A stretch of 64,000 nucleotides of DNA from contig JAQGDQ010000216.1 of assembly GCA_030141605.1 (NCBI GenBank), positions 1-64,000 on the forward strand, given 5' to 3'. The notes below the pieces were generated by a model, which searched no databases, was not told the origin of the DNA, and worked only from the letters and a program-made list of their open reading frames with translations. Shown here piece by piece: positions 10,489-20,832 of the stretch. The stretch's first letter is position 1; each line of letters begins with the position of its first letter. The stretch is from Tubiluchus corallicola. Taxonomy: Eukaryota > Priapulida > Priapulimorpha > Priapulimorphida > Tubiluchidae. A program made the translations under genes and the position numbers.

Positions 10489-10540
10489 GCAGGTGTAGCA
10501 CTAAAAAGATACCCTTTCAAAATATTTAAAAGAGTCGAAT

Positions 10541-11350
10541 ATGGATACGATACTTACTATTAACTGGAATGTTGACCCGGAGATATTTAGCTTTGGTAGA
10601 TTCTCCGTGCGCTGGTATGGTGTATTGTTCGCCATCGGGTTCCTTATCGGATATTATATTGAAGAGAGGATTTTAAAAAAGGAGGGGGCTCCTGCAAAGT
10701 GGCTTGACAGCCTTTTTATATACGTTCTTGTAGCAGCCGTTGTTGGAGCCAGGCTAGGACATGTGTTTTTTTACGGTTGGGATTATTATTCAAACAACTT
10801 GTCAGAGATTCCTAAAATATGGCATGGCGGACTGGCCAGCCACGGTGGAGCTATTGGAGTTGTTATCGCTATATGGATATATTCAAAGGTTGTGACAAAG
10901 CGCTCTATGCTTTGGACATTAGATCGGCTTGTAATTCCTGTTGCGATGACAGGGGCAATGATACGTATAGGTAACCTAATGAACTCTGAAATTTATGGCG
11001 TAGAAACCGCTCTCCCCTGGGGCGTTATATTTGAAAGGTGGAATGAAACCGTACCTAAGCACCCTACACAGATATATGAAGCGTTGTGTTACATAGCAAC
11101 TTTTGTTGCGCTAATGTTTGTCTTTTTCAGAGGAGGCGGCAGAAAAGACCGTCCCGGGTATATATTTGGGCTTTTCCTTTTGGGAATGTTCACTTCCAGA
11201 TTTATTATTGAATTTATTAAAGAAATTCAGGAGCCTTTTGAAGCTAATATGGTTTTAAACATGGGGCAAATACTGAGTATACCATTTATTTTATTAGGTA
11301 TAATATTACTGATAAATGCGGTGAAATCTCCTCCAAAATATTATAAATGA
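10541..11350 (+). CDS. lgt: Prolipoprotein diacylglyceryl transferase Lgt
   Basis: A 269-residue inner membrane enzyme with about seven membrane segments. It transfers diacylglycerol from phosphatidylglycerol to the lipobox cysteine of prolipoproteins. Signatures are GARLGHVFFY, HGGLASHGGAIG (about residues 96-107), the Lgt signature AMIRIGNLMNSEIYG (about 140-154) holding the conserved Arg, HPTQIYEAL and TSRFIIEFIKE near the C-terminus. Several lipoproteins in this window would be its substrates. It follows secA by 52 bp and may share its transcript. Confidence 0.97.
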   Translation: MDTILTINWNVDPEIFSFGRFSVRWYGVLFAIGFLIGYYIEERILKKEGAPAKWLDSLFIYVLVAAVVGARLGHVFFYGWDYYSNNLSEIPKIWHGGLASHGGAIGVVIAIWIYSKVVTKRSMLWTLDRLVIPVAMTGAMIRIGNLMNSEIYGVETALPWGVIFERWNETVPKHPTQIYEALCYIATFVALMFVFFRGGGRKDRPGYIFGLFLLGMFTSRFIIEFIKEIQEPFEANMVLNMGQILSIPFILLGIILLINAVKSPPKYYK

Positions 11351-11357
11351 ATTTAGT

Positions 11358-11419
11358 GGGTCTTTCATCAAACTTTGGCTCAATCTGAACCAGACTCTTT
11401 TTACCATTACAAAGGCCTA
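11358..11419 (+). repeat. Interspersed repeat family 1, copy C (right part only)
   Basis: Directly after lgt. It contains TTTCATCAAACTTTGGCT, CAATCTGAACCAGACTC and ends ATTACAAAGGCCT, matching the right half of the family. The left half is absent or too diverged. Confidence 0.6.
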
Positions 11420-11475
11420 AGGCCTCATGATGAGATATATTCAAACTGTTAATTGCGTCTGTTTATATTAAAAAT

Positions 11476-11506
11476 TTTGTCTTAATGATTTTCTTACATA
11501 TATTTG
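11476..11506 (+). promoter_or_regulatory. Promoter of the ilv-leu operon
   Basis: TTTG at 11476-11479 and TATATTTG at 11499-11506 are separated by exactly 19 bp, a full match to the Bacteroidetes sigma-ABfr consensus TTTG-N19-TAnnTTTG. Transcription would start near 11513, about 31 nt before the leader peptide ATG. Confidence 0.75.
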
Positions 11507-11543
11507 CATATATCTAAAATAGTATTTAAGTCTAAGAAATATA

Positions 11544-11609
11544 ATGAGAAACACAATATTAAGCAACCTGATCAGTCTACTGACTACTATTCTCCTCCTC
11601 CCTAGGTGA
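11544..11609 (+). CDS. BCAA operon leader peptide (attenuation)
   Basis: A 21-codon open frame, MRNTILSNLISLLTTILLLP then Arg and stop. Seven Leu and three Ile make up almost half of the peptide, including three consecutive CTC Leu codons near the end. It lies between a consensus promoter and an intrinsic terminator just upstream of ilvD. This is the classic arrangement for ribosome-mediated transcription attenuation: scarce charged tRNA-Leu or tRNA-Ile stalls the ribosome inside this frame. The stop codon TGA (11607-11609) touches the antiterminator strand, so a ribosome that finishes translation would cover that strand. No valine codons are present. The role is inferred from layout, but every required part is visible. 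Confidence 0.82.
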   Translation: MRNTILSNLISLLTTILLLPR

Positions 11610-11649
11610 GAAAGGTTAAGTATTGTGTAAAAGTATAGGAGCCTTTCTC
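11608..11649 (+). promoter_or_regulatory. Antiterminator hairpin of the BCAA attenuator
   Basis: GAGAAAGG (11608-11615) can pair with CCTTTCTC (11642-11649), eight perfect pairs extendable by a G-U and an A-U pair. This pairing uses the left arm of the terminator and therefore excludes it. GAGAA at 11608-11612 can also pair with TTCTC at 11590-11594 inside the leader frame, giving a possible protector hairpin. Three mutually exclusive structures are thus available, as in classical attenuators. Confidence 0.75.
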
Positions 11650-11677
11650 TTTATGAATAACAGAGAAAGGCTTTTTT
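11640..11677 (+). terminator. Intrinsic terminator (attenuator) upstream of ilvD
   Basis: An 11-bp perfect stem, AGCCTTTCTCT (11640-11650) with AGAGAAAGGCT (11662-11672), an 11-nt loop and a run of six T residues (11672-11677). It lies 20 bp before the ilvD start codon, so termination here would silence the whole operon. Confidence 0.88.
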
Positions 11678-11697
11678 ATTAAGTTATTATCACAGGT

Positions 11698-13530
11698 ATG
11701 AGTGTAAAGCTAAGAAGTGAAACAACAACAAAGGGGCGCAAAATGGCCGGGGCAAGAAGCCTTTGGCGTGCTAACGGGATGAAAGATGTGCATTTTGGCA
11801 ATCCTGTTATTGCTATTGTAAATTCGTTCACGCAACTTGTCCCGGGGCATGTACACCTACAGGATATCGGACAGTTGGTAAAAGCAGAAATTGAAAAAGA
11901 GGGCTGTTTTGCAGCCGAATTCAATACCATTGCTATTGACGATGGCATTGCTATGGGACATGATGGTATGCTGTACTCGCTCCCTTCCAGAGAAATAATT
12001 GCAGATAGTGTTGAGTATATGATTAATGCACATAAGGTGGATGCAATGGTGTGCATATCCAATTGTGACAAGGTCACTCCCGGAATGATGATGGCAGCAA
12101 TGCGCCTTAATATTCCTGCAATATTTGTTTCGGGAGGCCCCATGGAGGCTGGTAAGATTAGAGGGAAACAGTATGACCTTGTCGATGCAATGGTAATGGC
12201 TGGGGATAGCTCTGTGAGTGATGAATCTCTTGCCGAAGTAGAGAGAGAAGCGTGCCCTACCTGCGGTTCCTGCTCCGGTATGTTTACTGCAAACTCAATG
12301 AACTGCCTCACCGAAGCGTTGGGATTATCTCTTCCGGGAAACGGAACTGTTGTAGCTACTCATGCTAATCGAATAAAATTATTTACCAGAGCGGCCAAAA
12401 GAATTGTTGAGATAACAAATGATTATTATCGCAATGGCAATGATATGGTTCTTCCCAGAAGTATAGGCACTCGTAAGGCATTTATAAATGCTATGGCTGT
12501 AGATATCGCTATGGGAGGCTCCACTAATACTGTTTTGCATCTACTGGCTATTGCAAATGAGGCAGGTGTCGACTTTACAATGAAAGATATAGATGAACTT
12601 TCAAGGAAAATTCCCTGTCTGTGCAAGGTGTCTCCCAGTTCAGATTATCATATACAGGATGTAAATAGAGCAGGTGGTATTTTAGGTATTATGGGTGAGC
12701 TTGAGCGGAGAAGGTTACTCGACACAACAGTATGCAGAGTAGATGCCCCTACTCTCACCGAAGTTATTGAGACGTGGGATGTAATGCGCGATACTGCCAG
12801 CGAAGAGGCACGTAAGATATATAAATCTGCTCCCGGTAATATTGGGCGCAATCTTGTAATGGGATCACAGGAGAATTACTACAGGGAACTGGATACTGAC
12901 CGAAGTAAGGGATGTGTAAGAAGTGTTGAGAGTGCCTACTCAAGTGATGGCGGATTGGCTATATTGTTTGGCAACGTAGCTGATAGTGGATGCGTTGTAA
13001 AAACTGCTGGAGTCGATCCGTCAATATTCAACTTTAAAGGGAGTGCCCGAGTTTTCGAGTCGCAAGAGGATGCATGCAGCGGTATATTAAATGGCACTGT
13101 GAAGGCAGGTGATACTGTTGTTATACGATACGAAGGGCCGAAAGGGGGACCAGGAATGCAGGAGATGCTTTATCCCACTTCATATTTGAAGTCAACTAAA
13201 CTCGATAAGCAATGCGCATTGTTAACAGATGGTCGTTTTTCCGGTGGCACATCAGGCTTGTCAATAGGGCATATTTCGCCGGAAGCTGCTGCCGGTGGTG
13301 TTATTGCTTTAATCCGAGATGGCGATTCTATCGAGATAGATATAGTAGCAAGGAGAATAGAGCTGAAGGTTTCTGAGAAAGAGCTTGAAAAGAGGAGGAG
13401 GGAGGAGACTGCAAGGGGGAAAGATGCATTCACCCCTATAGCAAGAGATAGAAGTGTGAGCAAGGCGCTGAAGGCATACGCAAGCTTTGTTACATCAGCC
13501 GATAAAGGGGCTATAAGAGTAGTAGAATAA
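11698..13530 (+). CDS. ilvD: Dihydroxy-acid dehydratase
   Basis: A 610-residue IlvD, normal length. It dehydrates 2,3-dihydroxy-3-methyl acids to the keto acid precursors of valine, leucine and isoleucine, using an iron-sulfur cluster. Cysteines that can hold the cluster are visible in [10 protein letters not shown] (Cys about 123) and [11 protein letters not shown] (about 186-192). [20 protein letters not shown] near residue 505 is the family C-terminal signature. The ATG at 11698 follows the attenuator terminator directly. First structural gene of the operon; ilvB follows after 30 bp. Confidence 0.98.
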   Translation: MSVKLRSETTTKGRKMAGARSLWRANGMKDVHFGNPVIAIVNSFTQLVPGHVHLQDIGQLVKAEIEKEGCFAAEFNTIAIDDGIAMGHDGMLYSLPSREIIADSVEYMINAHKVDAMVCISNCDKVTPGMMMAAMRLNIPAIFVSGGPMEAGKIRGKQYDLVDAMVMAGDSSVSDESLAEVEREACPTCGSCSGMFTANSMNCLTEALGLSLPGNGTVVATHANRIKLFTRAAKRIVEITNDYYRNGNDMVLPRSIGTRKAFINAMAVDIAMGGSTNTVLHLLAIANEAGVDFTMKDIDELSRKIPCLCKVSPSSDYHIQDVNRAGGILGIMGELERRRLLDTTVCRVDAPTLTEVIETWDVMRDTASEEARKIYKSAPGNIGRNLVMGSQENYYRELDTDRSKGCVRSVESAYSSDGGLAILFGNVADSGCVVKTAGVDPSIFNFKGSARVFESQEDACSGILNGTVKAGDTVVIRYEGPKGGPGMQEMLYPTSYLKSTKLDKQCALLTDGRFSGGTSGLSIGHISPEAAAGGVIALIRDGDSIEIDIVARRIELKVSEKELEKRRREETARGKDAFTPIARDRSVSKALKAYASFVTSADKGAIRVVE

Positions 13531-13560
13531 TAATTTATAATTAAATAAAAGCTTGAGTAT

Positions 13561-15297
13561 ATGGCAAATACAGAAAAAAAGCTTATGCGAACAGGAGAAG
13601 AGGTTACAGGCTGTGAAGCAGTCATCATGTCTCTTTTGGAAGAGGGTGTTGACACTATTTTTGGGTATCCAGGCGGGGCAATCATGCCTGTTTATGATTC
13701 GTTGTATGACTACAGCCACGTATTAAAGCATGTTTTAACACGCCATGAACAGGGCTCTGTTCATGCAGCACAAGGCTATTCGCGTGTTTCTGGTAAAACA
13801 GGCGTGTGTTTTGCTACTTCCGGACCGGGGGCTACTAACCTTATCACTGGTATTGCTGATGCCATGATTGACTCTACTCCACTTGTGTGTATAGCAGGAC
13901 AGGTTCCTTCTGTTCTGCTTGGCACTGATGCTTTTCAAGAATCCGATATTGTTGGTATTTCAATGCCCGTAACTAAGTGGAATTATCAAATTACCACCTC
14001 TGACGAAATACAGGAGGCTTTGTCGAAAGCATTCTATATCGCTAATAGTGGACGTCCCGGCCCTGTGGTGCTGGATATTACAAAAGATGCGCAGTTTGGC
14101 AAAACGGTTTTTAATTATAAAAAATGCCACAGAATACGAAGCTATGTTCCTGAATATCCGGTAGATAAAAAGAATCTAAAGGAAGCAGCTGATATTATTA
14201 ACACCGCTAAAAAACCGTACTTACTGCTTGGGCATGGGGTGATATTATCAGGTGCAGAGAAAGAGCTGAAAGAGCTTGTTGAGAAAGCCGGAATACCATC
14301 AGCATGGACATTGCTAGGCGCTTCTGCCATGCCAACAGACCATCCTTTGAATGTAGGGATGCTAGGTATGCATGGTAATTACGGGCCAAACATAAATACT
14401 AATGAATGTGATGTGCTTATTGCTGTGGGGATGCGTTTCGATGATCGTGTTACAGGCGATGTAAGTAGATATGCAAAGCAGGCGAAAATAATTCATATTG
14501 ATATTGACCCTGCTGAGATAAATAAGATTATAAAAGCGGATATTGCACTCCTGGGGGATGCAAAGAAAATTCTCAGGCTGCTCAATAAACTTGTAGACAA
14601 GCGCTCACACAACAAGTGGTTGGATGAGTTTAAAAAGGCTGCAAAAGTGGAGAGCAAAAAGGTTATAGCTAAGGATTTATCTCATGACAGTGAGAGTATT
14701 TCTATGGCAGAAGTTATACATAGTGCTTCCGAGATCACAAACAACGAAGCTGTTGTTGTTACTGACGTAGGGCAAAATCAGATGTTTGCTGCCAGGTACT
14801 CGCGGTTTTCACAGTCGCGTAGTATGGTTACATCCGGAGGGCTAGGCACTATGGGATTTGGGCTTCCGGCAGCTATTGGGGCTAAGTTTGGTGCTCCGCA
14901 CCGTGATGTAATGGCATTCATTGGCGATGGGGGTATGCAGATGACTATACAAGAGCTTGGAACGATCGCACAGGAAAATCTCGCAGTCAAGATAATATTA
15001 CTGAATAATCACTTTCTGGGGATGGTACGTCAGTGGCAAGAGCTCTTCTTTGAAAGGAGGTACTCTTTTACAGAGATGTCAAACCCCAATTTTGTCAAAA
15101 TAGCTAACGGCTTTGGAATACCGGGGAAGTCTATTTCCAAACGGAAAGATCTGGAAGGCGCTTTAAAATCTATGATTGAAACCCCAGGAGCTTATCTACT
15201 GGAGGTGCTGGTTGGACGGGAAGATAATATATTTCCAATGGTTGCTCCCGGAGCATCAGTTTCAGAGGTGCTGCTTGCTCCAAATGAGGAGGATTGA
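13561..15297 (+). CDS. ilvB: Acetolactate synthase, large (catalytic) subunit
   Basis: A 578-residue thiamine diphosphate enzyme that condenses two pyruvates, or pyruvate with 2-oxobutyrate, in the first common step of BCAA synthesis. The N-terminal IFGYPGGAIMPVYD, the catalytic Glu63 in TRHEQGSVHAAQGYSR, the FAD/central domain and the ThDP-binding segment GDGGMQMTIQELGTIAQ ending in NN (from about residue 457) are all present. The regulatory subunit gene ilvN lies 61 bp downstream. Confidence 0.97.
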   Translation: MANTEKKLMRTGEEVTGCEAVIMSLLEEGVDTIFGYPGGAIMPVYDSLYDYSHVLKHVLTRHEQGSVHAAQGYSRVSGKTGVCFATSGPGATNLITGIADAMIDSTPLVCIAGQVPSVLLGTDAFQESDIVGISMPVTKWNYQITTSDEIQEALSKAFYIANSGRPGPVVLDITKDAQFGKTVFNYKKCHRIRSYVPEYPVDKKNLKEAADIINTAKKPYLLLGHGVILSGAEKELKELVEKAGIPSAWTLLGASAMPTDHPLNVGMLGMHGNYGPNINTNECDVLIAVGMRFDDRVTGDVSRYAKQAKIIHIDIDPAEINKIIKADIALLGDAKKILRLLNKLVDKRSHNKWLDEFKKAAKVESKKVIAKDLSHDSESISMAEVIHSASEITNNEAVVVTDVGQNQMFAARYSRFSQSRSMVTSGGLGTMGFGLPAAIGAKFGAPHRDVMAFIGDGGMQMTIQELGTIAQENLAVKIILLNNHFLGMVRQWQELFFERRYSFTEMSNPNFVKIANGFGIPGKSISKRKDLEGALKSMIETPGAYLLEVLVGREDNIFPMVAPGASVSEVLLAPNEED

Positions 15298-15358
15298 TTT
15301 ATTTAGAGTTTATTGATAGTAGCTGTTGCTTATAAAATGAGTTTAAAATAATAGCACA

Positions 15359-15940
15359 ATGAAGCAAGAATATATAATATCGGCATATAGTGAAAACCAT
15401 ATTGGATTGTTAAACAGAATAGCGGTTGTTTTCACCCGCCGTAAAGTAAATATTGAGAGCCTTACAGTTTCTGAATCCGCCCTGGAGGGTATATCCAAGT
15501 TTACTATTGTGGTAAAGGAGGAGAGAGAGAAAGTAGAGAAAATAGTTGGACAGATAGAGAAGCAGATTGAGGTGCTAAAAGCATTTTGTCATACTAATGA
15601 CGAAATGATATACCAAGAAATTGCTCTTTATAAAGTTCCAACAAAGTCTCTGACGGAGGGTAACTTTATTGAAAACATGGTGCGAAAGCATAACGCCCGA
15701 ATTCTGGAAATTACCAGTAAGTACACTGTAATCGAGAAGACAGGGCATAAGCATGAAACACAAGAGCTGTTTGAAGGACTCAATAATTTTGGTCTGACAC
15801 AGTTTATTCGGTCAGGCAGGATAGCAATTACCCGCTCCCCAATAGAGAAGCTTTCGGAGTTCCTCAAAGAGAGAGACACATTGCTAGAGAAAATGGAGAA
15901 GACAGAAAAAGAGCAGGATCTTATTAATTTAAACAAATAA
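15359..15940 (+). CDS. ilvN: Acetolactate synthase, small (regulatory) subunit
   Basis: A 193-residue regulatory subunit with an N-terminal ACT domain (ISAYSENHIGLLNRIAVVFT and RRKVNIESLTVSESALEG) and the ALS_ss_C domain behind it. It binds the catalytic subunit and gives feedback inhibition by valine or related amino acids. It is slightly longer than the E. coli IlvH type (about 163 residues) because of a charged C-terminal helix. ilvC follows 12 bp downstream, so translation may be coupled. Confidence 0.93.
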   Translation: MKQEYIISAYSENHIGLLNRIAVVFTRRKVNIESLTVSESALEGISKFTIVVKEEREKVEKIVGQIEKQIEVLKAFCHTNDEMIYQEIALYKVPTKSLTEGNFIENMVRKHNARILEITSKYTVIEKTGHKHETQELFEGLNNFGLTQFIRSGRIAITRSPIEKLSEFLKERDTLLEKMEKTEKEQDLINLNK

Positions 15941-15952
15941 AAGTTTTTAAAA

Positions 15953-17002
15953 ATGGCAAAAATTAATTTTGGAGGAGTCCATGAAAATGTAGTAATGCGA
16001 GAAGAATTTCCTGTTGAGAAAGCAAAAGAGATTCTTAAAAATGAAACCATTGCAATTATTGGATACGGAGTTCAGGGACCGGCACAAGCTATGAACATGA
16101 AAGATAACGGGATAAATGTGATTATTGGTCAGGCTCCCGAATTCAAGGAAGATTGGGACAAAGCCGTTAATGACGGATGGGTGCCAAATGAGACGCTTTT
16201 CCCTGTGGAAGAGGCTGCAAAGAAAGCAACTATTGTTCAGTATCTCGTATCTGATGCTGCTCAGCGCATTATATGGCCAAAGCTGAAGCCATGTCTTAAT
16301 AAAGGTGATGCACTCTATTTTTCACATGGGTTTTCTGTTATATACAAGGACCAAACAGGTGTTATTCCTCCCAATGACATCGATGTTATTCTTGTTGCTC
16401 CCAAAGGATCAGGAGCCAGTGTAAGAACCAATTTTTTGGCAGGTAACGGCATCAACTCCAGCTACGCTATATTTCAGGATTTCACAGGGAGGGCAGAGGA
16501 ACGAACTCTCGCTCTGGGTATAGCTATTGGTTCGGGCTACCTCTTTCCTACTACTTTTGAAAATGAGGTTTTCTCCGATCTCACAGGAGAGCGTGGTGTG
16601 CTAATGGGAGGCCTTGCCGGAATAATAGAGGCACAGTACCAGGTTCTTCGCGACAATGGGCATAGCCCTTCGGAAGCTTTTAATGAAACTGTAGAGGAGT
16701 TGACACAGAGTCTCATTCGGTTAGTAGACCAGAATGGTATGGATTGGATGTATGCCAACTGTAGTGCAACAGCTCAGCGAGGGGCTCTTGATTGGAGACA
16801 TAAGTTCCGTAAGGCAACATTACCTGTGTTTAAAGAGCTATACAACAGTGTAAAACAGGGAAAAGAGACAAAGCGTGTTCTTGACTCAACCAGTAGTGTC
16901 AATTATAAGGACTCTTTAGGTGCAGAATTAAAAGAGATGAGAGAGTCTGAGCTTTGGCAAACCGGAGTAGAGGTGAGAAAATTGCGCCCTGAGAATAATT
17001 AG
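15953..17002 (+). CDS. ilvC: Ketol-acid reductoisomerase
   Basis: A 349-residue enzyme that isomerises and reduces acetolactate or acetohydroxybutyrate. The dinucleotide-binding motif is GYGVQGPAQAMN (about 36-47). The C-terminal knotted domain shows MGGLAGIIEAQYQVL and ETVEELTQSL, with acidic metal-binding residues. The specificity loop after the second beta strand reads IIGQAPEFKEDWDKA: it lacks the Arg/Ser residues that hold the NADPH phosphate in the E. coli enzyme and contains acidic residues, so NADH use is possible. That is an inference from the loop only. Confidence 0.95.
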   Translation: MAKINFGGVHENVVMREEFPVEKAKEILKNETIAIIGYGVQGPAQAMNMKDNGINVIIGQAPEFKEDWDKAVNDGWVPNETLFPVEEAAKKATIVQYLVSDAAQRIIWPKLKPCLNKGDALYFSHGFSVIYKDQTGVIPPNDIDVILVAPKGSGASVRTNFLAGNGINSSYAIFQDFTGRAEERTLALGIAIGSGYLFPTTFENEVFSDLTGERGVLMGGLAGIIEAQYQVLRDNGHSPSEAFNETVEELTQSLIRLVDQNGMDWMYANCSATAQRGALDWRHKFRKATLPVFKELYNSVKQGKETKRVLDSTSSVNYKDSLGAELKEMRESELWQTGVEVRKLRPENN

Positions 17003-17172
17003 AAGGCAAGCCAGCAACCAGATCAGTTTATGCAGGTGCCGGGGACCCTATATTACTGTTTTTCACATTAGAGACTGATAAGAAGGGTGCTTAATGGCTC
17101 TGCTTATATTTATAAACTCTGGTTATGGAGCAAGGTTATATGAAGATTTTTAAAAACTAAATATTTTAAATA

Positions 17173-18690
17173 ATGGGCGATCGGGTATATATTTTTGACA
17201 CCACTCTGCGTGACGGGGAGCAGGTTCCTGGGTGTCAGTTAAATACTGTCGAAAAAATAGAGGTTGCAAAAGCGCTTGAGGTGTTAGGTGTTGACATTAT
17301 TGAAGCAGGATTTCCTGTTTCAAGCCCCGGTGATTTTCAATCGGTTGTAGAGATTTCTAAAGCTATAACCTGGCCTACAGTTTGTGCATTGACACGAGCA
17401 GTGGAAAAGGATATTGATGTTGCAGCCGAAGCGCTTAAACATGCTAAGAAAAAACGTATTCACACAGGGATAGGCACGTCTGAATACCATATCAGATATA
17501 AGCTAAATTCTACTCCTGAAAAGGTGTTGGCGCGTGCAGTAGAGGCAGTAAAGCATGCAAAAAAATACGTAGAAGATGTAGAGTTTTATGCCGAGGATGC
17601 CGGACGCTCGGACAATGAGTACCTGGCAAGGGTTATTGAAGCAGTTATTAAAGCAGGAGCTACAGTGGTGAATATACCTGATACAACGGGATACTGTCTA
17701 CCAGAAGATTTTGGTGTAAAAATCAAATACCTGAAAGAGAATGTATCCAATATTGAAAAAGCCATAATTTCCACACACTGTCATAACGACCTAGGTATGG
17801 CAACCGCCAATACAATAGCAGGGATAAGAAACGGAGCCAGGCAGGTTGAGGTTACGATAAACGGGATAGGCGAACGTGCAGGTAATACTTCCCTAGAAGA
17901 GATTGTTATGATATTACGCTCTCATAAAGAGATTGGCCTTGATACAAATATTAAGTCAAAGGGTATTTTTAAAACAAGTCGTCTTGTATCAAGCCTAATG
18001 AATATGCCTGTACAGCCAAATAAAGCAATAGTGGGCAGAAATGCTTTCGCACACTCAAGCGGTATTCACCAGGACGGTGTTTTGAAGCATCGTGATAATT
18101 ATGAGATTATCAATCCTGAGGAGGTTGGAATAAACGAGTCATCTATTGTACTTACTGCCCGAAGTGGACGCGCAGCATTGAAACACCGCATTGAAGTTCT
18201 GGGAGCTAAGATTGATAAGAAGAAACTGGACGAACTATATAAAGATTTTCTTGATCTTGCAGATAAGAAAAAAGAGGTTAAGGATGATGATTTACTAGCT
18301 CTTTTGGGAGAGATAGGAAGAGGAGATCGTCGTATTAAACTTGATTTTCTGCAGGTACTTTCAGGTATAAGTATTAGACCGATGGCGACAGTAAGCCTCA
18401 ATATTGCAGGTGAAAAATTCACAGCTACGGAGTTGGGGAATGGTCCTGTTGATGCAGCACTGACGGCAGTGAAAAAGATTATTAGTCGCAAGCTGGTGCT
18501 AGAAGAGTTCCTTATCCAGGCAATTACACGAGGCAGCGATGATATTGGGAAAGTTCATATGCAAGTGGAGAGCGAAGGTGTCGTGTTCAATGGATTTAGT
18601 GCTAATACTGATATTATCACAGCATCTGTTGAGGCTTTTATTGATGCAGTAAATAAAATGGGTAATGGAAGACTTAAAGGGGAAGGTTAA
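17173..18690 (+). CDS. leuA: 2-isopropylmalate synthase
   Basis: A 505-residue LeuA, which condenses acetyl-CoA with 2-oxoisovalerate, the first step of the leucine branch. It has a DRE-TIM type barrel with [15 protein letters not shown] from residue 9 and the metal-binding [13 protein letters not shown] motif near 202-214. [14 protein letters not shown] follows. The C-terminal third is the LeuA dimer/allosteric domain that binds leucine. It is set off from ilvC by 170 bp without an obvious promoter or terminator. It is the better LeuA of the two homologues in this operon. Confidence 0.96.
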   Translation: MGDRVYIFDTTLRDGEQVPGCQLNTVEKIEVAKALEVLGVDIIEAGFPVSSPGDFQSVVEISKAITWPTVCALTRAVEKDIDVAAEALKHAKKKRIHTGIGTSEYHIRYKLNSTPEKVLARAVEAVKHAKKYVEDVEFYAEDAGRSDNEYLARVIEAVIKAGATVVNIPDTTGYCLPEDFGVKIKYLKENVSNIEKAIISTHCHNDLGMATANTIAGIRNGARQVEVTINGIGERAGNTSLEEIVMILRSHKEIGLDTNIKSKGIFKTSRLVSSLMNMPVQPNKAIVGRNAFAHSSGIHQDGVLKHRDNYEIINPEEVGINESSIVLTARSGRAALKHRIEVLGAKIDKKKLDELYKDFLDLADKKKEVKDDDLLALLGEIGRGDRRIKLDFLQVLSGISIRPMATVSLNIAGEKFTATELGNGPVDAALTAVKKIISRKLVLEEFLIQAITRGSDDIGKVHMQVESEGVVFNGFSANTDIITASVEAFIDAVNKMGNGRLKGEG

Positions 18691-18728
18691 TAAATCGGAC
18701 AGTTAGTTCAAAATAAAAAAGTATCGTA

Positions 18729-20132
18729 ATGGTGTCAAATCCAAAAACATTATTTGACAAAGTTTGGGATTCTCATGTGGTGAAACAAATTGACAGTGGC
18801 CCAAGCATTTTGTATATAGATCACCACTTTATCCATGAAGTAACCAGCCCTGTTGCTTTTGGAGGCCTTAAGAAACGTGGGTTCACAGTTTTCCGTCCTG
18901 AGAAAACAACTGCAATACCTGATCACAATGTTCCTACTATGAGACAGCATCTTCCTATCAGTGATGAGCTGTCGCGTAATCAGGTAAATGCACTGGAGGA
19001 AAACTGCAAAGCAAACGGTATTGAGTTATATGGGCTGCAGCATAAGCACCATGGTATAGTTCATGTTGCAGGGCCCGAGTTGGGCATTACTCAGCCAGGG
19101 ATGACTATTGTTTGTGGAGACAGCCACACCTCCACACATGGAGCTTTTGGGAGTGTTGCTTTTGGTATTGGCACAAGTGAAGTTGAAATGGTCTTTGCCA
19201 GCCAGTGTATAATGCAACCTAAGCCCAAAAGAATGCTAGTTAACATTGACGGGGCATTACAAAAGAGTGTGACGGCAAAAGATATCGCATTGTATATTAT
19301 CTCACAAATATCCACTTTCGGTGGAACAGGACACTTCATTGAGTATTCAGGAGAGGCTGTCAGGAGCTTGACGATGGAGGGCAGGATGACTTTGTGCAAT
19401 ATGAGTATAGAGTCGGGTGCGCGTGGAGGCATGATTGCTCCAGATAAAACCACATTTGAGTATATGAAGGGGCGAAAATTTTCTCCTAAAGGGGAAATGT
19501 GGAGTAATAAAATGCATTATTGGAAAACTTTATCAAGCGATGAAGGCGCACAGTTTGATACTGTGTATAATTTTAATGCTGCAGATATTGAGCCTATGAT
19601 TACTTATGGCACTAATCCCAGTATGGGTACAGCTATTACAGGAAGTATTCCGACCGTTGATGGAATGTCGGGAAGTGATAAAATAACTTTTGAGAAGTCG
19701 CTTGATTATATGGGATTCAAACCCGGGGAAAAGCTACTTGGGAAAAGTGTTGACTATGTATTTGTAGGCAGTTGTACTAATGGACGTATTGAAGATTTCA
19801 GGGCATTTGCGAAGTTTGTAGAAGGTCGACAAAAAGCGGATAGTGTAACTGCCTGGCTAGTGCCTGGTTCTCAATCTGTTGAAAAACAAATATGCGAAGA
19901 AGGGTTGCTAGAGATACTTAATGCATCTGGATTCCAGCTGCGCCAACCAGGATGTTCCGCCTGTCTGGCAATGAATGAAGACAAGGTTCCAGCGGGGAAG
20001 TACTCTGTTTCAACTTCTAATAGAAATTTTGAAGGGCGCCAGGGACCGGGTGCGCGTACAATGCTTGCAGGCCCATTGGTGGCAGCAGCAGCAGCTGTTA
20101 CCGGAGTTATCTCCGACCCTAGAATTATTTAA
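18729..20132 (+). CDS. leuC: 3-isopropylmalate dehydratase, large subunit
   Basis: A 467-residue aconitase-family protein. With LeuD it isomerises 2- to 3-isopropylmalate via a 4Fe-4S cluster. Cluster cysteines are visible in [13 protein letters not shown] (about 346) and [10 protein letters not shown] (about 407 and 410). [12 protein letters not shown] near residue 130 and the C-terminal [19 protein letters not shown] are typical. The leuD start is 29 bp downstream. Confidence 0.97.
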   Translation: MVSNPKTLFDKVWDSHVVKQIDSGPSILYIDHHFIHEVTSPVAFGGLKKRGFTVFRPEKTTAIPDHNVPTMRQHLPISDELSRNQVNALEENCKANGIELYGLQHKHHGIVHVAGPELGITQPGMTIVCGDSHTSTHGAFGSVAFGIGTSEVEMVFASQCIMQPKPKRMLVNIDGALQKSVTAKDIALYIISQISTFGGTGHFIEYSGEAVRSLTMEGRMTLCNMSIESGARGGMIAPDKTTFEYMKGRKFSPKGEMWSNKMHYWKTLSSDEGAQFDTVYNFNAADIEPMITYGTNPSMGTAITGSIPTVDGMSGSDKITFEKSLDYMGFKPGEKLLGKSVDYVFVGSCTNGRIEDFRAFAKFVEGRQKADSVTAWLVPGSQSVEKQICEEGLLEILNASGFQLRQPGCSACLAMNEDKVPAGKYSVSTSNRNFEGRQGPGARTMLAGPLVAAAAAVTGVISDPRII

Positions 20133-20161
20133 TTAATTTCCTCATTAAAAAAAAGAGTGTT

Positions 20162-20755
20162 ATGCCAGTTGAAAAGTTTGAAAAGTTTGTAAGCCGAGCA
20201 ATACCACTACCGATTGAAAATATAGATACAGATCAGATAATCCCTGCCAGATTTCTTAAGGCTGTTGAGCGCAAGGGATTTGGAGATAATTTATTTCGGG
20301 ACTGGAAGTACAATAAAGATGGTTCAGAGAATAAGGATTTTATTTTGAATAGTCCTGATTATTCGGGGAAGATATTAGTGGCAGGCAAAAACTTCGGTAG
20401 TGGTTCAAGCCGGGAGCATGCAGCATGGGCAATATACGATTATGGATTTAGGGTGGTTGTGTCAAGCTTTTTTGCTGATATTTTTAAAAATAATGCATTA
20501 AATAATGGATTATTACCTGTACAGGTTTCGGAAGATTACTTATCAAGACTCTTTGATACAATAGATCACAATCCAGACGCAATGTTTGATGTTGACCTTG
20601 AAAATCAGACGTTTACTAATACTGAATCGAAGAAGAGTATTAAGTACGATATTAATCCTTACAAGAAAGAGTGCCTGTTGAAAGGGTATGATGATATTGA
20701 TTTTCTTATCTCTGTAAAGAATGAAATAGTTAACTTTGAAGCGTTGCAGCTTTAG
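20162..20755 (+). CDS. leuD: 3-isopropylmalate dehydratase, small subunit
   Basis: A 197-residue swivelling-domain protein that completes the LeuCD isomerase. The signatures [14 protein letters not shown] (about 20-33) and [16 protein letters not shown] (about 75-90) are intact. Length is normal. If the next gene is a citramalate synthase, LeuCD would also convert citramalate in the same organism. Confidence 0.96.
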   Translation: MPVEKFEKFVSRAIPLPIENIDTDQIIPARFLKAVERKGFGDNLFRDWKYNKDGSENKDFILNSPDYSGKILVAGKNFGSGSSREHAAWAIYDYGFRVVVSSFFADIFKNNALNNGLLPVQVSEDYLSRLFDTIDHNPDAMFDVDLENQTFTNTESKKSIKYDINPYKKECLLKGYDDIDFLISVKNEIVNFEALQL

Positions 20756-20832
20756 CTATTTTCAACCTCTTGTATTAGTTTTAGATTTGTTTTGTGCTAT
20801 AACAGAAATTTTTAGTTAAACGAGCTTTGCTT

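Noticed and set aside
17094-17153. A 19-codon frame (MALLIFINSGYGARLYEDF) between ilvC and leuA, considered as a second leader peptide.
   Set aside because: It has only three Leu and two Ile codons without a run, and no terminator hairpin lies before leuA. Probably chance.
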